Shown in pieces: positions 36,537-44,024 of a DNA stretch of 64,000 nt. The translations under genes and the position numbers were made by a program. The notes under the pieces are model-generated. The model did no database searches and was not told where the DNA came from. It saw only the letters and a list, made by a program, of their open reading frames with translations. Source of the DNA: Devosia sp. (GTDB taxonomy: Bacteria; Pseudomonadota; Alphaproteobacteria; Rhizobiales; Devosiaceae); contig JADJPS010000020.1 of assembly GCA_016713105.1 (NCBI GenBank), forward strand, positions 186,001 through 250,000, in the 5' to 3' direction. Each line of letters starts with the position of its first letter. The first letter of the stretch is position 1.

Positions 36537-37547
36537 GTGGACGCCAATCCCATCCTCGTCGAGCAGACGCGCGGCGACCATGTCGAGAACCGCCACCGCG
36601 GCGCGCTGGTGGTGGTCGACGCGGCGGGAAGCATCGTCGTGGCCCTCGGCGACATCGACCGCCCGGTATTTCCGCGCTCGGCGATAAAGTCGATGCAGGC
36701 GCTCGCCATGGTCCGGTCCGGGGCGCTGGGGCGCTTCGGGCTCAGCGACGAGGAACTGGCGCTGGCCTGTGCCAGCCATCACGGCGAGGACGTGCACGTC
36801 GAGGGCGTGACGCACTTTCTGAGCCATATCGGGCTCGGTGCTGAGGCGCTCGAATGCGGCGCGCATGCCCCGAGCAATGCCCGGGCGCGCGAAGCGCTGC
36901 GCCGCGCCGGCCGCGAACCGAGCCCGCTGCACAACAATTGCTCGGGCAAGCACTCGGGCATGCTGTCGGTGGCGCAGGCCCTCGGCGTCGATCCGCACGG
37001 CTATGTCGAGCGCACCCATCCGGTGCAGGTGGCCGTCCGCGACGCCATCGAGACGGTTGTGGGCGAGCCGCTGAGTGTCGACCGCTGCGGCGTCGACGGC
37101 TGTTCGATCCCCACCTGGGCGGCGCCGTTGCGCGCCTTTGCCCGCGGCTTTGCCCGCATGGCGACCGGCACCGACCTGCCGGCCGACCTCGGCGCCGCCG
37201 CCCGGCGGATCTTCGATGCCGCCACCTCCCATCCCCTGCTGGTGGCCGGTACCGGCCATCTCGACACGCTGGTGATGGAGGCCTTCGCGGGCCGCGTGAT
37301 GCAGAAGGGTGGCGCCGAGGGCGTGCAGTGCGGCGCGATCCGTGACCGCGGCTGGGGCTACGCGCTGAAGATCGACGACGGCAACATGCTGGCAAGCCAG
37401 GTGGCGGTCGCGAGCCTGCTGGCCCGCCTTGCCGATCCGGACGCAGCGCAGCGCGCCGTGCTCGAGCGCTTCACGCGCCACACCGTCAGGAATGTCCGCG
37501 GCCTGTCGGTCGGCGAGATGCGACCAGCGGCCGCCCTGAAATCCTGA
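36537..37547 (+). CDS. Asparaginase, rhizobial ReAII type (class 3)
   Basis: This is a 336-residue L-asparaginase of the Rhizobium etli AnsA/ReAII family. The family's active-site residues fall at the numbering known for ReAII: Ser48 and Lys51 (RSAIKSM), Ser80 (CASHHGE), Cys135 and Lys138 (NNCSGKHSG), Asp187 and Cys189 (VDGCS). It starts with GTG at 36537 (MDANPILVEQTRG), preceded by GGGAG. It lies alone between a terminator and an SH3-like protein gene. It hydrolyses asparagine to aspartate and ammonia in the cytosol. Confidence 0.92.
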   Translation: MDANPILVEQTRGDHVENRHRGALVVVDAAGSIVVALGDIDRPVFPRSAIKSMQALAMVRSGALGRFGLSDEELALACASHHGEDVHVEGVTHFLSHIGLGAEALECGAHAPSNARAREALRRAGREPSPLHNNCSGKHSGMLSVAQALGVDPHGYVERTHPVQVAVRDAIETVVGEPLSVDRCGVDGCSIPTWAAPLRAFARGFARMATGTDLPADLGAAARRIFDAATSHPLLVAGTGHLDTLVMEAFAGRVMQKGGAEGVQCGAIRDRGWGYALKIDDGNMLASQVAVASLLARLADPDAAQRAVLERFTRHTVRNVRGLSVGEMRPAAALKS

Positions 37548-37621
37548 GACCAAGGCTGACGCCCTTCCCGGCGTCTCAACTGCACCGACCCGGCACGTCC
37601 GCCGGCCAACTGGAGGTTCAC

Positions 37622-38425
37622 TTGCGTTTCGCTTCTGCCGCTGTCTTCGCCGCCCTTGCCGTTGCCGCGCCTGCCCAGACCGGTCTTGCCGGCGAGCCCT
37701 ATACCCCGGCCAAGCTGAAGCCGGCCGAGACCATCAGCCCGCCGGCCGAGCTGCTCGACATGGCCCGGCGGTTCCTCGAGGCGGTGCAGCAGGGTGACGG
37801 CGACCTGATCGATGCCGCCATCGCCGAGAAGGTCACCGCGATCGACGGGGCGCTCGAATTGACCGTGAAGCGGCGCAAGGAGGTGCTCGGCCCCTACGAC
37901 CGGATCGAGGGCATGCTGGTGGCGCTCGCCAACTACATCGGCGGCATCTACGAGCAGCCGGCCGATGGCGGCGACGCGACGCCCTTCGCCATCAAGGCCG
38001 AGCGCGAGTACATCGTGGCCTCGCTCACCGACGGGCAGTCCTGGGGCACCGACCCGATGCTCAAGGGGGCGATCTGCACCTATGCCTATCGCAGCTTCGA
38101 TGCCGCGGCCGTCGGCAGCCTGTCCGAGAAACTGAAGACGGCGAGCTCGAGCTTCTTCTACGTCGATGCGCCGGCCGCGGTGCTGGCCGAGCCGAAGGCG
38201 GGTGCGGCCATCGTCGCAACGCTCGGGACCGACCGGCTCTACGGCCTCGACTACGAGACCGACGCGCCGGGCCGCTGGATTGCCGTGCACCTGCCGGAAG
38301 GCGGCTCGGGCTTCATCAATTTCGACGAGGTGGAAACCCAGAAGCCCTATGCGGCCGGCGTCTGCTTTTCGAAGGGCAAGGATGGCAAGTGGGTGATGTC
38401 GGCGCAGGTGTCGACGAGCCTGTAG
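37622..38425 (+). CDS. Secreted SH3-like domain protein, function unknown
   Basis: This is a 267-residue exported protein. The signal peptide (FASAAVFAALAVAAPAQTGLA) is followed by an alpha-helical middle part (LLDMARRFLEAVQQGDGDLIDAAIAEK). The C-terminal half has an SH3-like repeat (AAVLAEPKAGAAIVATLGTDRLYGLDYE, GRWIAVHLPEGGSGFINFDEV). The start is the TTG at 37622, with GGAGG seven bases upstream. It may act on or bind the cell wall; no enzyme domain is seen. Confidence 0.7.
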   Translation: MRFASAAVFAALAVAAPAQTGLAGEPYTPAKLKPAETISPPAELLDMARRFLEAVQQGDGDLIDAAIAEKVTAIDGALELTVKRRKEVLGPYDRIEGMLVALANYIGGIYEQPADGGDATPFAIKAEREYIVASLTDGQSWGTDPMLKGAICTYAYRSFDAAAVGSLSEKLKTASSSFFYVDAPAAVLAEPKAGAAIVATLGTDRLYGLDYETDAPGRWIAVHLPEGGSGFINFDEVETQKPYAAGVCFSKGKDGKWVMSAQVSTSL

Positions 38426-38493
38426 AGGCCCGGACTTGACGTGATTGCCGGACTGCGCCGTCGCAGGGCGGGGACGGAGGGAGGCTGCCGGCT

Positions 38494-39825
38494 TCACCCC
38501 GCCCAATTGCCGGCGATGCTGACATGCGGGTAGTTGGCGGCGTCGCGCACGAGGTCGTCGCTCACCACCCGCTCCCATTCGAGGCCGACGATGGCCTGGT
38601 CGAGGACGTCTGCGACGAGGTTGCCGGTGATGCTCACCGGGCCGATGGCGGGGTCGCGCACGACCGAGACGCCGATGCCGGTATTGACGCCGCGCACGAT
38701 ATTGTCGGCGATCACGACATTGCGCAGGAACGGGCCGTTGCCGGCGCGGATGCCCATGCCGACGATGCTGTGGACGGTGTTGCCGGTGATCGCGGTGTCG
38801 GCCTCGGCATAGATGCCGATCGGGCGGGTGTCGGGATTGACCTCCGAGCGCTCGCGGACGTTCCGCACGATGTTGCCGGAGACGGTGGCCACCTGGCCGC
38901 CCGAATCCATGTTGGTGACCGAGATGCCGAGGGCCGCGCCGTCGACGATGTTGTCGGCGATCACCGAGCCGGTGAAGGCGAATTCGGAAAAAATCGCGAC
39001 CTCGCCCGAGTTGGTGCACAGGTTGCCGGACACGACGACATTGCGCGTCGAGTTGAGGCGAATCGCGGTGAAGGCGCAATCCTTGATCCGGTTGCCGGCG
39101 ATGATCACGTCGTCGCAGCGGAAGATGTTGATGCCATTGCCGTTCTGGCCGTTGCCGCCATTGCTGGCGCCGATTCCGGAAATGGCGTTGCCCGAAATCG
39201 TCGAGCTGCCGCTCCGGTTCGCATTGCCCCACACGAGGATACCGCCATTGCCGCAGCCGACGATGCGGTTGCCGGTCAGCGTCAGCCCGCGGCTGTCGAG
39301 CGAGAAGATCGCGGCGAGGGCGTGGCCGGAGAAATCGCAGCCGGTGATCTCGGCGGAAGCATCGTGGATGGCGATGCCGCTGGCCCCGCCGCCGGCGAAT
39401 TCGCAGCCGGCGATGGCGATGCGGTCGCTGGCCTCGATTTCGAGCAGCCCCGCTTCCCCGCCCTGCGGTCCGCCACCGCTTCCCGGACCGAAACGGATGC
39501 TCTCGAACCGCACCCGGGCACTGCCCGATATCCGGGCCACCGGCCCGGCGCCCGCCGCACCGAGCACGGTGCCGCCCGGCACGCCGGTCACGAGGATGTT
39601 CGAGGGGACCTGCAGGTTCTGGGCGAGGTAGGTGCCCGAGGGCAGGAACAGTGGCCGGCCTTCCGCCGCGGCGCGCAACAGCGCGTCCTGCATCGGCCCG
39701 CTCTGGTCGTCCGGCGAGCCGGGAACGAGGTTCAGGCTCGTGCCGTCGAGCGCCTGCGCCCGCGCGGTCGTCGCGAAGGGCAGTGCGGCCAGGCCGATGA
39801 GGATGTGGCGGCGGACAAGACGCAT
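38494..39825 (-). CDS. TIGR03808-type Tat-exported right-handed beta-helix repeat protein
   Basis: This is a 443-residue protein with a twin-arginine leader (VRRHILIGLAALPFATTARA). It is followed by a right-handed parallel beta-helix of about 12-14 turns built from ITGN/ISGN/IADN-type repeats (GLTLTGNRIVGCGNGGILVWG, NVVVSGNLCTNSG, TAITGNTVHSIVGMGI). This matches the TIGR03808 family, found in Hyphomicrobiales and of unknown function. Pectate-lyase-like folds can bind polysaccharide, but no catalytic residues are evident. Confidence 0.88.
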   Translation of the reverse strand: MRLVRRHILIGLAALPFATTARAQALDGTSLNLVPGSPDDQSGPMQDALLRAAAEGRPLFLPSGTYLAQNLQVPSNILVTGVPGGTVLGAAGAGPVARISGSARVRFESIRFGPGSGGGPQGGEAGLLEIEASDRIAIAGCEFAGGGASGIAIHDASAEITGCDFSGHALAAIFSLDSRGLTLTGNRIVGCGNGGILVWGNANRSGSSTISGNAISGIGASNGGNGQNGNGINIFRCDDVIIAGNRIKDCAFTAIRLNSTRNVVVSGNLCTNSGEVAIFSEFAFTGSVIADNIVDGAALGISVTNMDSGGQVATVSGNIVRNVRERSEVNPDTRPIGIYAEADTAITGNTVHSIVGMGIRAGNGPFLRNVVIADNIVRGVNTGIGVSVVRDPAIGPVSITGNLVADVLDQAIVGLEWERVVSDDLVRDAANYPHVSIAGNWAG

Positions 39826-39947
39826 GGTGCCGACTGTAGGCGCGGTGGGTTAATGGGGGGTTTGGGGGAGCCGCTCGCTGATGGTTGTGCCCGGCGAAGC
39901 CACCCGGCTATAAGGCTGGACCCAGCACGAATCCGCGGTAAGGCTCC

Positions 39948-41447
39948 ATGCTCGTTCCCGACAAGATCTATCTCGGCACCAGCACGCGGCCGGAATACCT
40001 GACGCTGAAATACGGCAACCGGCACGGGCTGATCACCGGGGCGACCGGTACCGGCAAGACCGTGACCCTGCAGATCATGGCGGAGAGCTTCTCGGCAGCC
40101 GGCGTGCCGGTGTTCTGTGCCGACGTGAAGGGCGACCTCTCCGGCATCGGCGCCATGGGCGAGCCCAAGGACTTCCTGCTCAAGCGCGCCGCCGACATCG
40201 GCTTTGCCGAAGAGTATCGGACCGACAGCTTCCCGACCATCTTCTGGGACCTGTTCGGGCGCCAGGGGCACCCGGTGCGCACCACGATCTCGGAGATGGG
40301 GCCGCTGCTGCTCAGCCGCATTCTCGATCTCAACGACACCCAGGAAGGCGTGCTCAACATCGCCTTCAAATACGCCGACGATCACGGCCTGCTGCTGCTC
40401 GACCTCAAGGACCTGCGCGCGCTGCTGATCGAGGTGGCGCAGAACAGTGCCGAGATCTCGATCACCTACGGCAACGTGGCGACGGCGACGGTGGGCGCGG
40501 TGCAGCGGGCGCTGCTGGTGCTCGAGCAGCAGGGCGGCGACCAGTTCTTCGGCGAGCGGGCGCTGGAGATCGCCGACCTGATGCGAACCGCGACCGACGG
40601 GCGAGGGGTGATCTCGGTGCTGGCGGCGGACGAACTGATGCGCTCGCCGCGGCTCTATGCGACGTTCCTGCTCTGGCTGCTGTCCGCACTGTTCCAGGAC
40701 CTGCCGGAAGTGGGCGATCCGGACCGGCCCCGGCTGGTCTTCTTCTTCGACGAGGCGCATCTCCTGTTCGACGATGCGCCCAAGGCGCTGGTCGACAAGG
40801 TGGAGCAGGTGGTCAAGCTGGTGCGCTCCAAGGGCGTCGGCGTCTACTTCGTCACCCAGAATCCGGTCGACATTCCCGAAGCCGTACTGGCGCAGCTCTC
40901 CAACCGCGTGCAGCACGCGCTGCGCGCCTACACCCCGCGCGAACAGAAGGCGGTCCGTGTCGCCGCCGAGACCTTTCGCCCCAACCCGGCATTCTCGACC
41001 GAGGCGGTGATCACCCAGCTCGGCACCGGCGAGGCGCTGGTCTCGGTGCTGGAGGACAAGGGTATCCCTTCGATGGTGGGACGCACCCTGATCCGCCCGC
41101 CGTCCTCGCGGCTGGGCCCGATCCTGCCCGAAGAGCGCCGGGCGGTGATGGCCAATTCGCCGGTGGCCGGCCTGTACGATACGCCCGTTGACCGCGACTC
41201 GGCCTTCGAGGTCCTGGGCCGCAAGGCCAAGCAGAAGCAGGATGCCGAAGCGGCCGTGCGGCAGGCAGAGGTGGAGCAGAAGCGCCGGGAGGCCGAGGCC
41301 CGGGCCGAGCGCACTGCCGCGCCGCGCCGTTCGACCCGGGCTTCCCCGATGGAGGCGACGCTCACTTCGCTCGGACGATCCGTGGCCAACAGCCTGGGCC
41401 GGGCGCTGGTTCGCGGCATCCTGGGGAGCCTGACCCGTGGCCGCTAG
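39948..41447 (+). CDS. HerA-like/YjgR-type helicase ATPase (DUF853)
   Basis: This is a 499-residue HerA-FtsK superfamily ATPase of the DUF853 branch (E. coli YjgR). Walker A is ITGATGTGKTVTLQ (residues about 29-42), Walker B is RLVFFFDEAHLLFDDAP, and the following LVRSKGVGVYFVTQNPVDIPEAVLAQLSNRVQHALRA carries the sensor and arginine finger region. The C-terminus is a charged coiled coil (AEAAVRQAEVEQKRREAEARAE). Function is unproven; HerA relatives translocate DNA. The following gene overlaps it by 11 bases. Confidence 0.9.
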   Translation: MLVPDKIYLGTSTRPEYLTLKYGNRHGLITGATGTGKTVTLQIMAESFSAAGVPVFCADVKGDLSGIGAMGEPKDFLLKRAADIGFAEEYRTDSFPTIFWDLFGRQGHPVRTTISEMGPLLLSRILDLNDTQEGVLNIAFKYADDHGLLLLDLKDLRALLIEVAQNSAEISITYGNVATATVGAVQRALLVLEQQGGDQFFGERALEIADLMRTATDGRGVISVLAADELMRSPRLYATFLLWLLSALFQDLPEVGDPDRPRLVFFFDEAHLLFDDAPKALVDKVEQVVKLVRSKGVGVYFVTQNPVDIPEAVLAQLSNRVQHALRAYTPREQKAVRVAAETFRPNPAFSTEAVITQLGTGEALVSVLEDKGIPSMVGRTLIRPPSSRLGPILPEERRAVMANSPVAGLYDTPVDRDSAFEVLGRKAKQKQDAEAAVRQAEVEQKRREAEARAERTAAPRRSTRASPMEATLTSLGRSVANSLGRALVRGILGSLTRGR

Positions 41448-42003
41448 TCCGGCGCCCGCCGGCCAGACGCTGGCGGTCTTCGCGTCGGACAAGGGGCCAG
41501 GCGACCCGGAGCGCGCTCCGATCATGTCGCAGGTCGGCACGATCCTGGCCCGGCACGGGGTCCGGATCGTCTGTATCGCCGACGAGACGCTCGACACCAT
41601 CCCGCTGGTGCAGGGCGCCCGTTCGGTCGGCGGCAACGTCCTGGTGGTTGCCGATGAGGGGTTCGTGCCGCCCGCGGCCCTCGGCGGCCTCGCCATCGAG
41701 CGGATCGACGATCCGGAGGCCCGGCTCAAGCGGGTCGGTGAACTGGCGCAGTGCTTCGTCGGGCTCCCTGGTTCGCTGGCATCGGCGGCAGCGCTCTACC
41801 GCGCCTGGCAGCGGGTTGGCGCAGGTGCGAGCGGCAAGCCTGTGGTCCTGCTCAACCGCAATCGCGCCTTCGAGGCGATGCGCGGCATGGCGGCGGATAT
41901 CCTCAGCCACTCGGTGCCGCATTCGGACCGCATCGTGGTGTTCACCGACAATGTCGATGACCTGTGGAACAAGGTGAACTGGGCGCTGAGCGTGGCGAGG
42001 TAG
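41437..42003 (+). CDS. SLOG/LOG-like nucleotide-binding protein
   Basis: This is a 188-residue Rossmann-like protein resembling the LOG/lysine-decarboxylase (TIGR00725-like) superfamily. It opens with TLAVFASDKGP, continues with IMSQVGTILARHGVRIVC and GGNVLVVADEGFVPP, and ends with VVLLNRNRAFEAMRGMA and VVFTDNVDDLW. The PGGxGTxxE motif of active LOG enzymes is replaced by LPGSLASAAALY, so phosphoribohydrolase activity is doubtful; it may sense a nucleotide. It starts with GTG at 41437 inside the HerA-like gene, so the two proteins are coupled. Confidence 0.68.
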   Translation: MAASPAPAGQTLAVFASDKGPGDPERAPIMSQVGTILARHGVRIVCIADETLDTIPLVQGARSVGGNVLVVADEGFVPPAALGGLAIERIDDPEARLKRVGELAQCFVGLPGSLASAAALYRAWQRVGAGASGKPVVLLNRNRAFEAMRGMAADILSHSVPHSDRIVVFTDNVDDLWNKVNWALSVAR

Positions 42004-42010
42004 GGTCACC

Positions 42011-42033
42011 CGGGCCAGCCGCAGCCTGGCCCG
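42011..42033. terminator. Bidirectional hairpin between convergent genes
   Basis: A perfect 8-bp stem (CGGGCCAG/CTGGCCCG, 7-nt loop) fills the 30-bp gap between the convergent SLOG-like and pseudo-receiver genes. No T-run is present on either side. Confidence 0.45.
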
Positions 42034-42534
42034 TCAGCCTTGAGGCTGCGGGCTCCGACCGAAGAGCTGGATGACATTGCCGTGGCGCGCGAAGTCGGGT
42101 CGCAGGATCGTCGCGCGGCGGGGTTGCCTGCCGGCCTTCTGGGCCGCGCGCCTTGCCAGACGTGCGGTGATGCGCTCGAGCAGGTACTTCGGTGACATCG
42201 GCTTGACGATCACTTCGTCGATGCCGGCGGCGATGCACAGGTTCTTGGTCTCGGGCGTGACGCGCGAAGCCAGCGCGATGACCTGGAAGTCGGGCCGCTC
42301 GATCCCCGGATCGGCGTGCAGGTCGCGGGTCACGAGATCGGCCCGGGCGTTCTCGGCATCGAAATCGGTGACCACCAGGTCGACCGGGGCGAGGCGCATG
42401 TAGATCTGCAGAGCCAGTTCCGATTCGAACGGGCGGACGCGATGGTTCGGGGCGGAGGCGATGACCATCGAGAGGATCGAACTCAGCGCCGGATTGGCAA
42501 CGAGGATGGCTATGGTTCTGGTCGGCTCGGCCAC
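42034..42534 (-). CDS. Receiver-domain protein lacking the acidic pocket (pseudo-receiver)
   Basis: This is a 166-residue single-domain response-regulator-like protein. The fold order is clear: strand 1 AIAILVANPAL, strand 3 VDLVVTDFDAEN with Asp57 at the phosphoacceptor position, strand 4 FQVIALAS, and strand 5 VIVKPMSPKY with Lys111. The acidic pair after strand 1 (normally DD) is replaced by Ala-Asn, so Mg-dependent phosphorylation is doubtful. The C-terminal 45 residues are basic and have no output domain. It starts with GTG at 42534, with GGGAGG five to six bases upstream. A palindrome lies in front. Confidence 0.75.
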   Translation of the reverse strand: MAEPTRTIAILVANPALSSILSMVIASAPNHRVRPFESELALQIYMRLAPVDLVVTDFDAENARADLVTRDLHADPGIERPDFQVIALASRVTPETKNLCIAAGIDEVIVKPMSPKYLLERITARLARRAAQKAGRQPRRATILRPDFARHGNVIQLFGRSPQPQG

Positions 42535-42557
42535 GACGCGCCCTCCCGGTGCGACCG

Positions 42558-42589
42558 GAACAATGGTTAATGATTGGTTACCATTGTTC
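42558..42589. promoter_or_regulatory. 10-bp perfect inverted repeat with embedded CtrA-like site
   Basis: GAACAATGGT (42558-42567) and ACCATTGTTC (42580-42589) are perfect inverted arms with 12 bp between. Within it, TTAA (42567-42570), seven bases and TTAC (42578-42581) differ by one base from the CtrA consensus TTAA-N7-TTAA. It is 24 bp upstream of the pseudo-receiver start and 100 bp beyond the sodB stop, so it most likely controls the pseudo-receiver gene. Confidence 0.55.
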
Positions 42590-42689
42590 GGCGTGCGAGG
42601 GAAGGTCCCGGGCAGGCCGCGGTCCTCGCGGCCGGGGGACGAGGAGCCCGCCGGCGAGCGCCGGCGGGCCCGCCTGCTGGCGGCGGCAA

Positions 42690-43289
42690 CTACCGCGCTG
42701 CAGCGTACATCTGCTCGACGTATTCCCAGTTGATCAGGTTGTCGACGAACGCCTCGAGGTACTTCGGACGGGCGTTGCGGTAGTCGATGTAGTAGGAGTG
42801 CTCCCAGACGTCGACGCCGAGGATCGGATGGGCGCCGTGGACCAGCGGGGACTCGCCGTTCGGGGTCTTGGAGATCTCGAGCTTGCCGTCCCGGACCGAG
42901 AGCCAGGCCCAGCCGGAGCCGAACTGCGTGGTGCCGGCGGCAATGAAATCGGCCTTGAACTTGTCGTAGCCGCCCAGATCGGAATCGATCTTGGCGAGGA
43001 TGGCGCCGGGAATCGACTTGCCGCCGCCGCCCTTCTTCATCCACTTCCAGAAGTGGATGTGGTTGTAGTGCTGGCCGGCATTGTTGAAGAGGCCGGCATT
43101 CTTGCCGTAGGCGGCCTTGACCACCTCTTCGAGGCTCTTGCCCTCGAGGCCGGAATCCTTGAGCAGGTTGTTGCCGTTGGTGACATAGGCCTGGTGATGC
43201 TTGTCGTGGTGGTACTCGAGCGTTTCCTTGCTCATGTACGGGCCGAGGGCGTCATAGGCATAGGGCAGGACGGGAAGTTCAAAAGCCAT
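42690..43289 (-). CDS. sodB: Superoxide dismutase, Fe (or cambialistic) type
   Basis: This enzyme dismutes superoxide in the cytosol; 199 residues. Metal ligands are His27 (LEYHHDKHH), His74 (NNAGQHYNHIHFW), Asp160 and His164 (GVDVWEHSYYIDYRN). The Gln at position 73 in the N-terminal half is the Fe-type arrangement. ATG at 43289 was chosen (AFELPVLPYAYDALGPYMS), which is the family N-terminus. It is monocistronic as far as can be seen. Confidence 0.95.
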   Translation of the reverse strand: MAFELPVLPYAYDALGPYMSKETLEYHHDKHHQAYVTNGNNLLKDSGLEGKSLEEVVKAAYGKNAGLFNNAGQHYNHIHFWKWMKKGGGGKSIPGAILAKIDSDLGGYDKFKADFIAAGTTQFGSGWAWLSVRDGKLEISKTPNGESPLVHGAHPILGVDVWEHSYYIDYRNARPKYLEAFVDNLINWEYVEQMYAAAR

Positions 43290-43336
43290 TTGGAAAGCCT
43301 CCTGAGGGGGTGGTCTTGTGGATGTTGGCCGCTGGG

Positions 43337-43708
43337 CTAAGCCGATATAGGCCCTTTGCCTTTGCGCGCCAATGACGGCTTTGGAAGGATTCGTCCAATG
43401 CGTTCGCGTTGTGGGCAATGACGCGGCGCGTGAGGGCTACTCGTCGAACAAGTCGGAGTGGGTTCCGGTTCGGGCAAGACGCAGTCTTTCGCCACCACCT
43501 GGTAAATGAGCAGCCAGTCCGGTTCGATGTGTGCGTCCCGCCAGCCCATCCAGGTGCCCTTGAGCGCGTGGTCCTTGTACTGGTTGGGAAGCCCGCGATT
43601 TTCTGCAAGGAACAGGATCAGCGTTCGCAGCTTCGACGTGTCCTTGCCGCGTTTCTCGATCCGCCGCACATCCCGCTTGAACTGCGCGGTGGCGGTGGGG
43701 AGCAACAT
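43337..43708 (-). CDS. yafQ: YafQ-family mRNA interferase toxin, frameshifted at the C-terminus
   Basis: This is a RelE/YafQ-type toxin that cleaves mRNA on the ribosome. The frame is normal through QFKRDVRRIEKRGKDTSKLR, LKGTWMGWRDAHIEPDWLLIYQVVAKD. It then runs into an unrelated 45-residue tail ending at 43337. The expected end LRLARTGTHSDLFDE, including the catalytic His of THSDLF, lies in the next frame and stops at 43437. One extra G on the plus strand near 43484 would restore KDLRLARTG. As written, the toxin would lack its active-site C-terminus. It begins one base after the antitoxin stop. Confidence 0.8.
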   Translation of the reverse strand: MLLPTATAQFKRDVRRIEKRGKDTSKLRTLILFLAENRGLPNQYKDHALKGTWMGWRDAHIEPDWLLIYQVVAKDCVLPEPEPTPTCSTSSPHAPRHCPQRERIGRILPKPSLARKGKGPISA

Positions 43709-43966
43709 CTAGATGCCCAGGTCTTTGAAGAGGTCCTCGACGCTGCCGTACTGCGTGCCCTTGCCGGCTTCAAGTTCCGCCATGGCTTGCCGAGTCTTCC
43801 GGTTTGGGACCGCCACTTCGAAAGGCAGACGACCCTCTTCTGCGACCCGCATGAAAGTGAGACGGATCAGGTCGGACGCGCTGAGCCCCATGCGCTCAAG
43901 CGCCTCGATGGCCTTATCCTTCGTCTCGGCGGGGATGCGCGCCCGGACCACTGCATCGGCCTTCAT
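43709..43966 (-). CDS. dinJ: RelB/DinJ-family antitoxin
   Basis: This is an 85-residue ribbon-helix-helix antitoxin. The N-terminal KADAVVRARIPAETKDKAIEALERMGLSASDLIRLTFMRV is the RelB/DinJ DNA-binding and dimerisation part. The C-terminal ELEAGKGTQYGSVEDLFKDLG binds the toxin. A strong AGGAGG lies eight bases before ATG 43966. The operator-like palindrome just upstream fits autoregulation by the toxin-antitoxin complex. Confidence 0.9.
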   Translation of the reverse strand: MKADAVVRARIPAETKDKAIEALERMGLSASDLIRLTFMRVAEEGRLPFEVAVPNRKTRQAMAELEAGKGTQYGSVEDLFKDLGI

Positions 43967-43990
43967 CGAAGCGACCTCCTGATGAACACT

Positions 43991-44013
43991 TGTAGCGCCG
44001 ATGTAGCTACAAA
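43991..44013. promoter_or_regulatory. Operator-like palindrome of the dinJ-yafQ module
   Basis: TTGTAGC (43991-43997) and GCTACAA (44007-44013) are perfect inverted arms around 9 bp, centred about 36 bp upstream of the dinJ start. The position matches RHH antitoxin operators that overlap the promoter. Confidence 0.65.
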
Positions 44014-44024
44014 ATCAACGGCCT

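Noticed and set aside
38524..40002. Plus-strand open frame of 492 codons over the TIGR03808 gene
   Set aside because: It is a mirror of the repeat protein; the minus strand has a twin-arginine leader and beta-helix repeats.
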